DNA of 64,000 bases from Amaranthus tricolor (GCF_026212465.1 NC_080048.1:29217988-29281987); one strand, 5' to 3'. Positions 1-10,895 are shown, counted from the first letter of the stretch. The notes: a model not told the origin generated them from the sequence alone. Made by a program: numbers and translations.

Positions 1-165
1 TTAATTAAATGGGTCAACCCGACCTGATCTGTTTATTTAATGGGTTAGGTTCAGGTTGAATATTTGAACCCGAAAAAAACCTGTTTAACCCAGTTATTAA
101 ATGGGTCAATCAGGTCAGGTCGACCCATATTTAACCCATTTATTAACCCATTGAAATTTTTTTTA
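1..165. repeat. hAT-1 left subterminal repeat block
   Basis: Short motifs GGGTCA, GACCCAT and AACCTG/CAGGTT recur in both orientations, mirroring the block at 3654-3887. They are probable binding sites for the element's transposase; the function is inferred from hAT biology. Confidence 0.75.
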
Positions 166-262
166 AAAGTTTGAAACTGGAATATAAGTGCCAACTGCCA
201 GGCAAGCGGCCCAAGCCCAAGTGTGTCATAAATCCTAAAAACCTAAAATAATCATAAACCCA

Positions 263-1205
263 TTGAAATTTTTTAACGGCGCCGCGCCTTCCTCAATTCT
301 TCATTTCTTCTCCACTCCAGTCTCTGTGCGCCTTCACCCTTCTCCTTCCTCTTCTCTGCGGCAGCTTCTTCTCAGTGTGACTGTGCGCCTTCTCCTTCCT
401 CTTCTCTGCGGCACCAAGGTAAGAATTATTTCTTTGTTTTCCCATTTTTCTGATTCTTTTTTTGATCGATTTTTTCTTATTTGGATTGTGTTCGATTTTT
501 TTGATTTTTTAGTTCAATCTACCTGATCTTCATTTCAATCTACCTGATCTTTCAGCACTTTGTCGGGTATTCAATCAACTTCTCTTTTTTTTTTTTGTGA
601 TTCATATGTTCTTTGATTTTTTTCTTGTTCTTATTTTCATGTTCTTTATTCTCATATGATTTCTCTTATTTTCCTGTTCAATTCAATCTTCAGTTATTCT
701 TAGTTTTCCTGTTCAAAGTGGTATTTCGATTGAGATCTGGAATATTTCTTTATGAAGCTTGTACTGTATTCGATTTTCAACTACATTAATGGATGCAAGT
801 ATGTTATTTTACAGTGTTTTTGTCATATTTTTAGGGGTGTCAAACAGTAATGTATTCGATTGTCATATTTTTCAGGTCCATTTTTGTCATATAAGTTATT
901 TTACAGTGTTTTTGTCATATTTTCAACTCCATTGTGATTTTGTGTATTTCTAGATTTCTTCAATTAGTTTTTATAAATTAGTTTAAACTTAGTAAAAATG
1001 CTTCACTAAAATGGTGTTTGGATTGAGATCTGGAATCTTTCTTTATGAAGCTTGTACTGTATTCGATTTTCAACTACATTAATGGATGCAAGTATGTTAT
1101 TTTACAGTGTTTTCTTCATATTTTCACTCCATTGTGATTTTGTGTATTTCTTCAATTAGTTTTTATAAATTAATTTAAACTATTTTGTGTATTTTTTCTT
1201 AGGTA
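263..1205 (+). other. hAT-1 5' leader exon and leader intron
   Basis: A pyrimidine-rich leader ends at a consensus donor AAG|GTAAGA (418/419). An acceptor TTTCTTAG|GTA ends at 1202, four bases before the transposase ATG at 1206. The implied 784-bp intron is T-rich and carries a local duplication. The leader holds a short tandem duplication of a CTTCTCCTTCCTCTTCTCTGC-like stretch (about 332-414). The transcription start is not defined; no clear TATA box is seen. Confidence 0.55.
726..1152 (+). repeat. Segmental duplication inside the hAT-1 leader intron
   Basis: The segment beginning near 726 (GATTGAGATCTGGAATATTT) is repeated from about 1019 with few differences, through a shared CATTGTGATTTTGTG end. 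The first copy carries roughly 85 extra bases, which include a 16-base match to the hAT-1 terminal repeat at 832-847. Confidence 0.7.
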
Positions 1206-3516
1206 ATGGATACCAATACCATTGAATCTGAACATGTTCATGTTGACTCAGAAGAAGATCTGGTGGAGGTTAAGAGTAGTGACACAATGAGTAAGAAGGA
1301 TCCTAAAAACATAGGTAACAAAACAATTCATATATCTGGTAAAAATTTTAAACGACAACGTAAACTTACATCTGGTGTTTGGGTGAACTTTGAATTTGTG
1401 GATGAAACTGATGAAGATGGAAATTTGTTATGTAAATGTAAAAAATGTGAAAAAATGTGTAGGGCAGATAGTAAAATGGGGACAGGTAATTTAATTCGTC
1501 ATGTAAAAAATTGTAAAATGAGGACATTTAGTGATGTTGGTCAAATGATATTGGAGAATTCCACTGCTGGTTTAGCAAATAAATTGCCTGTATTTGATGT
1601 TGTTATTTTTCGTGAACTATTAGCTCTTGCAATAGTAAGACATGATCTCCCTTTCCAATTTGTTGAATATGAAGGGATTAGGAGATTATATAGTTATTTG
1701 AATCCTACGACTAAAACAATTTCACGTAATACATCTAAGTCTGATGTTGTTAAGATGTATGAATGGGAGAAGGAGAATATGAAGTTTTTGTTAGGTTCAA
1801 TTAGTAGTAGAATTTGCCTTACTTCTGATTGTTAGAGTTCAATAACCTTAGATAAATATATCACTTTAACTGCACATTATGTTGATGATAATTGGGTCTT
1901 GAAAAAGAAGTTGTTGAATTTTTGTTTTATGCCTCCCCCTCATACGGGAGTTCATTTAAGTGATCATGTGTGTTCCTTGTTGAAAGATTGGGGTATTTTG
2001 CAAAAGATTTTTAGCATTACTCTTGATAATGCGGCTTCAAATGATGTGTTTGCGGATTGTCTTAAGGGTGAGCTTGAATTGTTATGTGCAGGAGAATTTT
2101 TTCATGTGAGGTGTTGTGCACATATCATGAACTTAGTAGTTCAAGATGGATTGAAAGAAATAGATGATGCTGTGATTAAGGTGAGAGAAAGTGTGAAATA
2201 TTGTAAGGGATCACAAGCTAGAAAACAACGTTTCTTAAGTTGTATTGAGCATGTAGGCCTTCAAAGCTCTAAGGGTTTAAAACAAGATGTCATAACACGA
2301 TGGAATTCCACATATTTAATGCTTGAAAGTGCATTGTATTACAAGAAAGCTTTAATTCATTTTCAGAAAGTTGATGCAAACTATATTCATTGTCCTACTG
2401 CGGAAGAATGGGCTAAAATTGAAAAAATTTTCAAGTTTTTAAAAGTTTTTTATGAAGCTACTCTTGCTTTTTCTGGGACTAAATATCCTACTGCTAACTT
2501 ATACTTTCCTAATGTGTTGAGGGTAAGATTGCTTTTAAAAAATGAGATGGAGAGTACGGATGGTTTTATGAAGAAAATGGCTTGTAAGATGTATGAAAAT
2601 TTTGGGAAATATTGGAGTGATTTTAGCATTATTATGGCAGTCGCTATTGTGTTAGATCCTAAGTTTAAGCTTCAATTTGTTCAATGGAGCTTCAAAAAAG
2701 TTTATGGAGATGGTGTTGATTATGAGGAAGAATTGGCTAAGGTGAGGGAGAAAACACAAGAAATTTATAACATATATGCTCTTAAACTATCTGCAACTTC
2801 TCCAAGACAAAAATATGAAAGTTTACATGTTGTAAATATTGAAGATGCTACCGATGAATTTATGACCGTAAGTTTCTGATTTTTTTTCATAATTATATAA
2901 GTTTTTGTTTGTTTCTTTACCTTTTAGAGATTTTAATGTAAATGCTTGTTTTATAGGACTTTGATAGTTTCTCTAATGAGCATAGTACTGTGAGTATGAA
3001 ATCTGATTTGGAGATGTATTTTGAGGAGCAACTAGTGCCTCGTTCAGTTAATCTTGATATTCTTGCGCATTGGAAGGCAAATGTATCTCGTTATCCTGTA
3101 CTTTCTTTAATGGCTAGAGATATTCTTGCCATTCCTATATCTACCGTGGCTTCCGAATCTGCCTTTAGCATTGGTGGTCGGGTACTTGATTGCTATCGAA
3201 GTGCTTTGAAGCCAAATATTGTCCAAGCTATTGTTTGTCTAAAGGATTGGACATTTGAAGGAGGTAATTTTCTATATCATAATATGTCTTAAGTTAATAT
3301 TGGTTTTGGTTTGTTTGATAGCTTATATTTTTTTTTGTTAATGAAGCAAAAATGGAATCACAATTGGATGAGCTTTGTAGGTTGGTAATGAAGATTAAAG
3401 TTGAAAAAGAAGAAGACATATCTTACCCTAGTCCAAGTCCAAGTCCAAGTCCATGTCAAAGTTTCGATCAACATGAATTCAGCTCAAAAGCATCTTCCTC
3501 AGCCACCATATTTTAG
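1206..3516 (+). pseudogene. hAT-1 transposase (BED zinc finger, hATC), one in-frame stop
   Basis: This is a DNA transposase of the Ac/Tam3-like hAT superfamily, expected to act in the nucleus by binding the element ends and cutting them. Exons by eye are 1206-2867, 2957-3263 and 3347-3516, with introns 2868-2956 (GTAAGT...TTATAG) and 3264-3346 (GTAATT...GAAG). The phases join cleanly to give 713 codons including the stop. Residues about 56-104 form a BED-type finger (Cys76, Cys78, Cys81, His99, Cys103). Conserved hAT blocks follow (TLDNAASND; FFHVRCCAHIMNLV), and exon 2 encodes the hATC signature DILAIPISTVASESAFS. The C-terminus has a short Pro-Ser repeat. The only disabling change seen is a TAG at 1833-1835, at a site that is usually Trp, beside the first catalytic Asp region. 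It looks recently inactivated. Confidence 0.85.
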
Positions 3517-3653
3517 ATTATGATGATTTGTAGAAACTAGAAACTAATTATGATACTTTGTTGTGCTATTTTGCTTGTTTGATGTTTGTTAACTTTTGAA
3601 GACTTTTAAGAATTTTGAAGAACGTTTAATTTTATTATGAAATGTGAATATAA
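3517..3653 (+). other. hAT-1 3' untranslated region
   Basis: AT-rich sequence between the transposase stop and the right subterminal repeats. No other feature is seen. Confidence 0.5.
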
Positions 3654-3887
3654 TATATGGGTCAAATGGGTCAAATGACCTGAAATATATGGTTTCAATG
3701 ACCTGAAAAAAAAAAGCAGGTTAAATGGGTCATTATCAGGTTGACCCGATCTGCAACAGATCAGGTCGGGGTTTTAATTTTTGACCCATTTAATTAAATG
3801 GGTCAGGTTCAGGTCAAGGATCTATTGACCCATTTATATATGACCCGAACCTGAAAACGACCCAACCCGACCTGTTTGACACCCCTA
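3654..3887. repeat. hAT-1 right subterminal block and terminal repeat
   Basis: Repeated GGGTCAAATG, GACCTGAA and GACCCATT motifs end in the terminal repeat at 3873-3887 (TGTTTGACACCCCTA). Confidence 0.85.
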
Positions 3888-4019
3888 CTGCAGTTGGTGT
3901 CCACTCATCAATGATTGAAGGCATTCTTTTTGGCTTGTCAACTGCAAATTTATTCACCAAGGTGACCAATTTGTCCCGATCCTGGTTTAGATCGCTTGAG
4001 AATTGTTCATATTGTTGCC
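3888..4019 (-). other. Exon-like open stretch of unknown gene
   Basis: On the minus strand, an acceptor-like TTTTCAG ends at 4020. It is followed by an uninterrupted frame reading QQYEQFSSDLNQDRDKLVTL and ending DEWTPTA where hAT-1 begins. The composition is protein-like (amphipathic, charged) and has no stop codons over its 132 bases. I do not recognise the family. It may be a host-gene exon disrupted by hAT-1 or a captured fragment. Confidence 0.35.
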
Positions 4020-4251
4020 CTGAAAAGCCTCATTTCTGCACGCTGATGCACCAATATAAGTTATTAATAGATTGATTTAATACATTCCAAATTCATGTCA
4101 ATTTATATTAATAACCAATACTTCCTCTAATTCTTTTAAGTTGTTCCCTTTGCTTTGGGCACAAATATTAAGAAAGTGGAAAGACCATCAACAATACTAC
4201 ACCCATGTGATGTAGTGGGTATTGGTAATGCTATTGATTAAACACTAATTA
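4020..4251. other. Intergenic AT-rich sequence
   Basis: No gene or repeat recognised between the exon-like fragment and the mariner-like element, which begins after a TA at 4250-4251. Confidence 0.4.
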
Positions 4252-4669
4252 CTCCCTCCAAATTTTTTGTGGATAAACATAAAGAAGTAAAAATTTGGAG
4301 GGAAAATTTCAAATGGTACAATTCATAATTTTAAAAATACAAAGTCTTAATTGCCATTAATTAAATTACATAATTAAAAATTACATAGCCCTAAAATTAA
4401 AATTACAATTCATATAGGTTTTTTGTATCTATATTTCCACTTCCTTCTCTATTTCTTCAACACTTTATTAACGACAACAAATAACGAACACTTTTCAAAG
4501 GTCATGCGAATACAGATATCATTTCGTACATTGACTTCAGCACATAGGTCGAACAAACAGAATATGCATTTATTGTATGGATTACCTACTTTGAAAAAAT
4601 GCGCCAAAAAACGAGAAACATTAATGCCATCAAAAATTTTAAAACTTCCCAAAAAAATCAAAAATTCTT

Positions 4670-4912
4670 GTCGGAGACGATCTCTTTGAGAAACCATCTC
4701 TAATTGGGCCGGTCCATTATATACTTTTAAAACATTGTAAGTAAGCATTGAGAATGATGTAAGTAGACATTTAAGATATTGAATGTAGGCATTAAAAATA
4801 CAGTAAGTAAGCATTCAAGATAATGTAAGTAGGCATTAAGAATACGGTAAATAGGCATTAATCTTTAATGGACTGGGCTTGAGATACGTGTCTCAAAGTG
4901 ACGGTCTCTCTA
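4670..4912. mobile_element. MITE with internal minisatellite, nested in the MLE
   Basis: The ends are imperfect inverted repeats of about 45-50 bases: GGAGACGATCTCTTTGAG... with GGGCCGGTCCATTA, against TAATGGACTGGGC...GACGGTCTCTC. Between them a unit of about 20-25 bases resembling GTAAGTAGGCATTAAGAATA is repeated some five times (4737-4862). GAGACGGTCTC-type MITEs are common in Caryophyllales genomes, from memory. No target duplication could be fixed. Confidence 0.65.
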
Positions 4913-5269
4913 AAGACTAGCTGAAAAAAAATTAAGTCAATTAACAACACATAATAATTAACCCACAAACAGCCAAAAGTACTGGCAATCATTATTGTAG
5001 GAGACATCCAACAAAGCAATAGAACCCAAAGGAGAGAATTGGCCCCACTAATTAAGTGGAAATCATCCGGCCAAAGAGATTCAACAGAATACAATTAACA
5101 AGGTGCCAAAATGAAAAATAAAATCAATTAACATACCCTATAAACAGCAAAACCTCCCAAAACAAAACACAACAATTAAAATAGTAGCATATCTTACAAA
5201 TAAGGGACATTTATTGCCAACAACTTCAATAATCCAAGTCATTTATACTTCAACAAAATGTTGAAGAAA

Positions 5270-6299
5270 AAAGAATTAGACACTTACACTAGAAATGAAA
5301 TAATGTATGAATTGGACTCTATAAAAAGGGGAAGCGAAGTCATGCGATAAATCTCCAAGAAATACGATATTCATTAGAAGACAATTAGTAGAATATTGGC
5401 TATAGTTAAGAATCAACAACAGAAGGGGGCTACAATGTATGCAAGTAGCTAAAAGTTTGGCAGTATCTCAAGGACAATTATTCTATTTGCTGAAAGCAGA
5501 TTTCAAGCACTACAAAATGCCAAAATGACAAGTCAACAAGCAGTAGCAAATGCTATGGGTGTTAGCCAATCAACCGTATACGCAAGCACACAAATGCAAT
5601 CAAGCCATTATTAAAGGACAATAACAAGGATGACATGTTACTTTTTGTCTTTCTAGTTGCAACTTTGATGCACAAACAGATTCTTTCAAATTCAATAACA
5701 TATCTAACATAGTTCACGTAGATGAAAAATTGTTCTACCTCACTAGAACACAACAAACATACTATCTTACCCCAGGAGAAACTAAGCCACATAAAGAAAT
5801 GTGATCAAAGGGATTCGTTCTTAAAATTATGTTCATATGTACAGTAGCTAAACCAATGTATTCTAGTAAAGGTGAACTAGTATTTGATGGAAAGATAGGC
5901 ATCTTTCTTTATAGACTTAGGTTTCTTTAGGTCTAATCAATCATTACAACACCAGAAATCAGTTTACAACTACACACAGTTAGCTAAGGTAGTGACAGGT
6001 GCTTTTGAAGCTTTAGAACACACCACATTGAGGTTTGTTTACATAACTTTACAAGTATGTAAGGTTGAAGTAATGAAAAAACTGGGTGGTATTGACTACC
6101 ATATTCCACACATGAACAAAATCAAGCTAGCAAGGGAAGGGAGACTACCAGGTTATTTAACTATTAGAAAAGAAATAATTCATAAGTCACTCCGACATTT
6201 AGATGCAAGACATTTAGAGGTTGCCTTATTGTACTTGGGAATTGAAGACCAAGATATTTTCCATCAAGCAACACAACCAGCAACAACAACCAACATATA
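5270..6299 (+). pseudogene. Mariner-like (DD39D) transposase remnant
   Basis: Frame-shifted pieces match the order of a plant mariner transposase. A helix-turn-helix-like AVANAMGVSQSTVYA lies at about 5526-5580. The first catalytic-Asp block reads IVHVDEKLFYLTRTQQTYYL near 5708-5770, then VAKPMYSS and VFDGKIGIF near 5845-5905. The C-terminus is one frame (5992-6299) with VEVMKKLGGIDYHIPHMNK. The segment that should hold the second and third catalytic Asp is missing around 5945-5960, where the sequence jumps to the C-terminal block. Many stops and shifts show that it cannot encode an active enzyme. Confidence 0.75.
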
Positions 6300-6889
6300 G
6301 CAACAACAACTATCGATAACCAACAATAACCAAGAACAACAATTACAAACAACTAACAACAATCAGCAGCACAAGAACCAACAACACAACCAGCGACAAC
6401 CATGGATGACAAGTAATTAGGATTTTAATACAATAGGGGGGAGAATAGCAAACATCAAATTTAATTAGTCAGTCACACTTTTAGGTTACATATTCTTATT
6501 CACACTTTTGGGGTTACTTAATGAATGAAAATGTTTAGGGTTAAACATGACGTACAACAATTCAAGCTGTTTATGATTAAACATTTAATGGAAAGTTTTT
6601 AGGGGTTTTTATTGGCAAAAAATACAATTATTTTAGGCGCATCTCTCAAAGAACAAGTTGTTTTCATCATTGAGATCCATAAACATACTATTTACCTCCT
6701 AAAATAAAAATATTGGTGGCACATTGAGTATGTGTATGGATTTTTTAGCAAATAATAAGCCCTCTTTTTTAAAAAATGATAGAGCTTTTTAATGGCCTCA
6801 AAAAAAAAATCATCACAAACCAACACAATCAACATGCATAATAAAAAAATCGAATGTGACATCAATAGTCAGAGGAAAGAATAACCGCG

Positions 6890-7105
6890 TCACATACGAG
6901 AGAAGGGCCCCTTAACATCATAAATAGTAGAATTATCTTCACCATCATAATCTTCTTCATTAGATGAAGGGAAAAGGTCATAATCAGGTAGATGAAGCCC
7001 TAAATCAAATATACCCGTAATTTCTTCATCATTAGTGTCCATCGTTCTTCCACTATTTGGAGAAGTATGAACTGAAGAATGTGGAGATGAATTAGGTGAC
7101 TCCAT
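6890..7105 (-). CDS. Small acidic ORF inside the MLE, unknown
   Basis: A 71-codon minus-strand frame starts at ATG 7105 and is rich in Ser near its start and in Asp/Glu later (FDLGLHLPDYDLFPSSNEED). It lies opposite to the transposase remnant. The FDL/acidic style resembles N-terminal segments of some plant transposon proteins, so it could be an inverted piece of an MLE gene or a captured fragment. No homology is certain and it may be chance. Confidence 0.25.
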   Translation of the reverse strand: MESPNSSPHSSVHTSPNSGRTMDTNDEEITGIFDLGLHLPDYDLFPSSNEEDYDGEDNSTIYDVKGPFSRM

Positions 7106-7690
7106 TAATGGATCTTGAACCAGAACCCTCGATTAGATCTTTAGATAAAGCAAACATAGAAGAGAAGAGAGAAGAAGATTCAAAATCAGCTCTTTAAAAA
7201 CCAGACGAAAAACCATGATGATGGTGAAGAACTAGGGTTTTAGAAGGGGGTGGGTAACATTTTTACAGATGCACTATCGAAGAAGAAGAGAAAGGATTGA
7301 GATGATGAACTAGGGTTTCAGAAGGGGATGGGATAGATGAACTATGGTATTCAGATGTGGGTGGGATAAATAATCACATATGGGGAGGGTTAATAAATGG
7401 AGGGAAGGGTTAAAGGTTAAATAGGATTAGGCGTATTAATTAGTATAGATTAGGTTTTAAAATAAGGATATTTTTGTAATTAAATGAATGTTATAAGGAA
7501 AATTTGGTTTAAAATTTATGTCCAAAAATAGAAATAGAACAACTAAAGTGAATTGCCCAAATAAGAAAATGTGACAACTTGAAAAAATCGGAGGGAGTAT
7601 TATATTAAACACGCAAATGTAACGTATTATAGTAGCAACTATAGTAAGCTATAAACCGAACTGCAATATGATATAATACCATAAGTAATA

Positions 7691-8199
7691 CTCCCTCCAT
7701 TTCTTAATGAAGTTTCCACAAGGAATATTCATGAGAAATAAGGAAAATAGAATATTTTAGATAATAAATATATTATTTTATTGAATAATAACTTTAATTG
7801 AAGAAAAGTGGGTACCATAAACATTAAAAAATATTAAAAACATTAGTGAAAAAAATATAGAGACCAACCTAATAAAAATGTTTTTATAAAACTAGTGGGA
7901 AACATGTAAGAACCCATAAGGGAGTACGGGTATGGATTGTCCGTCACCTTCTCTCACCCAGACCCTGCTTTCAGGTGAGGATATTGGGTATGGTGATAAT
8001 GGTGATGTGAGAATCATAAGGAATATAAAAATATTTAGTGAAAGATATGTTGGGACCATAAACATTATAAAAATATTAAAATGAGGATGGATAAGGTTAT
8101 TTTGGTCCAAAATTTGTGATATAAATAGAAAGATTCTTTATGAGAACAAATAGAACACCTAAAATGACAAATGAGAACTTCTTTAAGGAACGAAGAGAG
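7691..8199. mobile_element. Mariner/Stowaway-type MITE
   Basis: The left end ATACTCCCTCCATTTCTTAA and the complement of the right end (ATACTCTCTTCGTTCCTTAA) match over about 30 bases. TA flanks both sides (7689-7690 and 8200-8201). The interior holds no coding sequence. A GGGACCATAAACATTA-like segment is repeated within it (about 7810 and 8050). Confidence 0.75.
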
Positions 8200-8689
8200 T
8201 ATTTGATATACACAATTGTAACCCTATTATAGATGAATAACCTCATGAAGTGGGTCAATGTTCAATGTCCCCTAATACTGTTCCATAAAGTATGCCATGT
8301 AGATACCACAATCTACATTGTCATCGTTCATAGTCCAATCAAATTTATGTCTCTAATATCAAAATGAACACAATTTATTGCTTCATCGTGGCCCATTACG
8401 TTAGCAAAAACCGTAAATATGTCACGCTGCATTACAATTCAAAGAAAATAAAAATAATGTATCCAAAAACTTATATAAATTTTCAAAATAGAATTTTACC
8501 ACTCCAGCAACGACTAATACTGCTTCTTCTAAATCAGGGTGGAGAACATTTTCAAAATCACAGACAACTTTATTAATCAGATCGGTCACAACATGCATGT
8601 AGTGGTTTTCCCTTTGATATGGTATAAAAAACTATATATTGAAAATTTAATGGTACAAATATAACACCAAACCAAATATGAACAAATCA

Positions 8690-9060
8690 AATATCAAATA
8701 TACTATTTTATACCTATCAAAATGTAGTAGATTATACATCCAATTGTATTATGTTATTTTTCCAAATGTCATCTGTTATAAATACCCAAATGTATTATGT
8801 TATATTTCCAACTGTACTATGCTGTGTTCTCAACTATAATTTATTATATACCCAAACGTAATATGTTATACCTTCAAATGTAATATATTATACAAATAAG
8901 TGTACTATCTTATATTTCCAAATGTATATGTTATAGCACCAAATTGTAGGATGTTATATTTCCAAATTTAACATACTATAGCACAAAATATAATATATTA
9001 CACATCCAACGTACCATGTTTTATTCTGAAATGTAATAAATTATAAATCCTATTAATAAA
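8690..9060. repeat. Degenerate AT-rich tandem repeat
   Basis: About ten diverged units of roughly 30-36 bases follow the pattern TATTATGTTATATTTCCAAA with TGTA between them. It lies in what appears to be an intron of the Ulp1-like remnant. Confidence 0.6.
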
Positions 9061-9160
9061 CGTATGGTGCTTTAATGGGTTAAGTACATACCATATTGTA
9101 ATTCTTAAAGTCTGTAAAGCAGTAAGCTTCTACCCAATGTTTCCATCCTCCAATCACTTA

Positions 9161-9476
9161 CACTAGTGGAAAAAATCTCATTTGCTGCGGTTTTTTGGCC
9201 ATTATTTGCTGCGGTTTTGGCCCCAAGCAATAGTGATAGCAGCAAATGACATAATTTAAATGTTGCGGATAAAAACCGCAGCAAAAAAGGGCTTTATTTG
9301 CTGCGGTCATCCCCCAAAACCGCAACAAATAAGTGACATTATTTGCTGCGGTCAGCCCCCAAAACTGCATCAAATAATGGCACTTTTTTTTTCTTATTCT
9401 TTTTCCTATTTATTGCTGCGTATATGCAAAAACCGCAGCAAATAATAAGCAGCAAATATATTTTTTTCCACTAGTG
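9161..9476. mobile_element. CACTA-type MITE (316 bp)
   Basis: Ends CACTAGTGGAAAAAA and TTTTTTTCCACTAGTG are inverted repeats beginning with the CACTA signature. They are flanked by a 3-bp duplication TTA (9158-9160, 9477-9479). Subterminal copies of TTTGCTGCGGTTTT in both orientations fill most of the interior. There is no coding capacity. Confidence 0.92.
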
Positions 9477-10142
9477 TTAAGTCCTCTTATCCTCCTTGAT
9501 GGTGTTCTTAATATCTTTGCTGAGAAAGTTAGAGAGCCAAAACTAATTCAAAACAAAAAAAATACTCTTAGGCATTATAAAATGTGAAAGTTATCAAATT
9601 TATATCTATATATTATAAGAAACAAAAAAATTAATCTTAACTTACACAACGGGTGGTTCTCAAGGATATACACGGACCCGCTTTGAAGGGTAGACAGCAA
9701 TTTCGTTCTGCTCCAATGCATTCAAATACATCGCCAACAATCATGAATAGTTGTGGCAATTTTAGCGTTGTTGAAAATAGCTTGGGCATCCCTTTAATCC
9801 TGAAAAATGTGTGTTTTATACGTACGTAATATTAGTACAACAAAATGTGATACAAGTTTGGAATTATATTAGTATCTTATGGTCCCTCCATTGTCTCCTT
9901 AAGCATAGCGTAATCCAAAACCTTCAACTCTAACTCTTTCGTCCCCTTTAGATATTCAATGTTTGTTGCAGCAAATTCAGAAGCGGGAAGAAAGTTGATA
10001 GCCACCTTCCCAAAATCCAGATCACACAACTCATTTAGAGCTGTGGGAATCGGGGTCTCAATCAATGGAACATTGGGTGGGTTGGTAGGGGTAGATGGTG
10101 GATTATTCAAATCAACGATGTTGGTTGGGGTTGATGGTTCAC

Positions 10143-10895
10143 AGCAAAAACATTTGGCAAAGAAATATAAAATCACAAAGGAGACTCATGCAGAAAGTGT
10201 TAGCGGGACTACAAGTGGAAGCCGACAAACACAATTAGGTGGACAATGAAAAGGCCCGGCGGAGGTATGTCTTTTAATTATGATCGTAATGAAATTTGTG
10301 AACAGAATTTAACCATGATGACTATTACACTAGAAAAACTTTACAACTAGGATATAGAGCCACTCTTAAATTATATGAAACAAAACGTTATGAATTAGTA
10401 GATATGCTTAAATATTTTAGGTGGGTTAGCATAACAATCGATATTTGTTCTACTCTCCCATATTTAGAACCATATATGTGTGTAAGAGCACATTGGATGT
10501 AGCAAAACTAGTTTATTTAAAAAGAATTATTGCTTTAAAGTTAAAGCCCAAAACACATAGTGGTGATAACATAAAATATAGATTAATAGATATATGTAAA
10601 GAATGAAACTTGTTAGATAAGATAATATGTTGTTCTACCTATAACGCAATTGCAAACATTTATTGCGTGCAATTTTTGTATGATGAACTTGCTTTCAGTT
10701 TTATACTAGGTGGTAGATTATTACATGTACGATGTAGTGCTCATATTATTAACTTATCTTGCCAAGTAAGTATTAAATAATTAAGTGATTTATTAGAACC
10801 CATTAGAGACGTAATTAAGTGGGTTAGATTTTGACAAGTAAAGAGGAGATATACAATTATATGTCCATTATGGACATAAAAAGGTATATTGGTCA
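10143..10895 (+). pseudogene. hAT-3 transposase relic, piece 1 of 3
   Basis: This piece is collinear with hAT-2 sequence 13205-14010 (AAACATTTGGCAAAGAA..., the CCAAGTAAGTATTAAATAAT region, and so on) but decayed by substitutions, stops and indels. It covers the end of the BED finger and part of the catalytic core. It starts abruptly against the Ulp1-like remnant, so the 5' end is lost. The frame resumes at 19272 after the inserted MITE. Confidence 0.8.

Larger units (their letters stand above)
1..3887 (+). mobile_element. hAT-1, near-complete hAT DNA transposon
   Basis: The right end reads TGTTTGACACCCCTA, whose complement TAGGGGTGTCAAACA is a typical hAT terminal inverted repeat. Both ends carry dense copies of GGGTCA/TGACCC and ACCCGACCTG, the usual subterminal transposase-binding architecture. 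The window opens inside the left subterminal block, so the left terminal repeat lies just outside. The 8-bp target duplication could be CTGCAGTT at 3888-3895, but the left copy cannot be seen. The interior holds one plus-strand gene with BED zinc finger and hATC dimerisation domains. The element appears inserted next to or inside an exon-like stretch (3888-4019). Confidence 0.9.
4252..7597 (+). mobile_element. Plant mariner-like element (MLE)
   Basis: Terminal inverted repeats begin CTCCCTCC at 4252 and end GGAGGGAG at 7597. The complementary ends match over about 15 bases (CTCCCTCCAAATTTTTTG versus CTCCCTCCGATTTTTTCA). Both are flanked by TA, the Tc1/mariner target duplication. Length (3.3 kb) and ends fit plant DD39D mariner elements. 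The interior has a decayed plus-strand transposase, a nested MITE and a minus-strand ORF. Confidence 0.85.
8225..10142 (-). pseudogene. Ulp1-like (C48) cysteine protease gene remnant
   Basis: On the minus strand, exon-like pieces run from 10142 leftwards. The first (about 9877-10142) is Pro/Thr-rich (NNPPSTPTNPPNVPLIETP) and ends YAMLKETMEGP. Another sits near 9650-9800, one at about 8512-8612 (TDLINKVVCDFENVLHPDL), and the last at about 8225-8440. The last contains WTMNDDNVDCGIYMAYFMEQ, the Asn...Asp-Cys-Gly block around the catalytic Cys of Ulp1/SUMO-protease-like peptidases. Such genes are often carried by plant Mutator and CACTA elements. A frameshift lies just before this motif and a stop just after YFMEQY. 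The gene is interrupted by a CACTA MITE and an AT-rich repeat. Which element carried it is unknown. Confidence 0.5.

Noticed and set aside
263..526. Open frame over the hAT-1 leader
   Set aside because: It overlaps a splice donor at 418/419 and the leader duplication; the composition is a pyrimidine-rich leader, not protein.
4449..5094. Minus-strand open frames in the left part of the mariner element
   Set aside because: They cross the MITE end and minisatellite and have no conserved motifs.
9260..9445. Open frames within the CACTA MITE
   Set aside because: Made only of the TTTGCTGCGGTTTT subterminal repeat.
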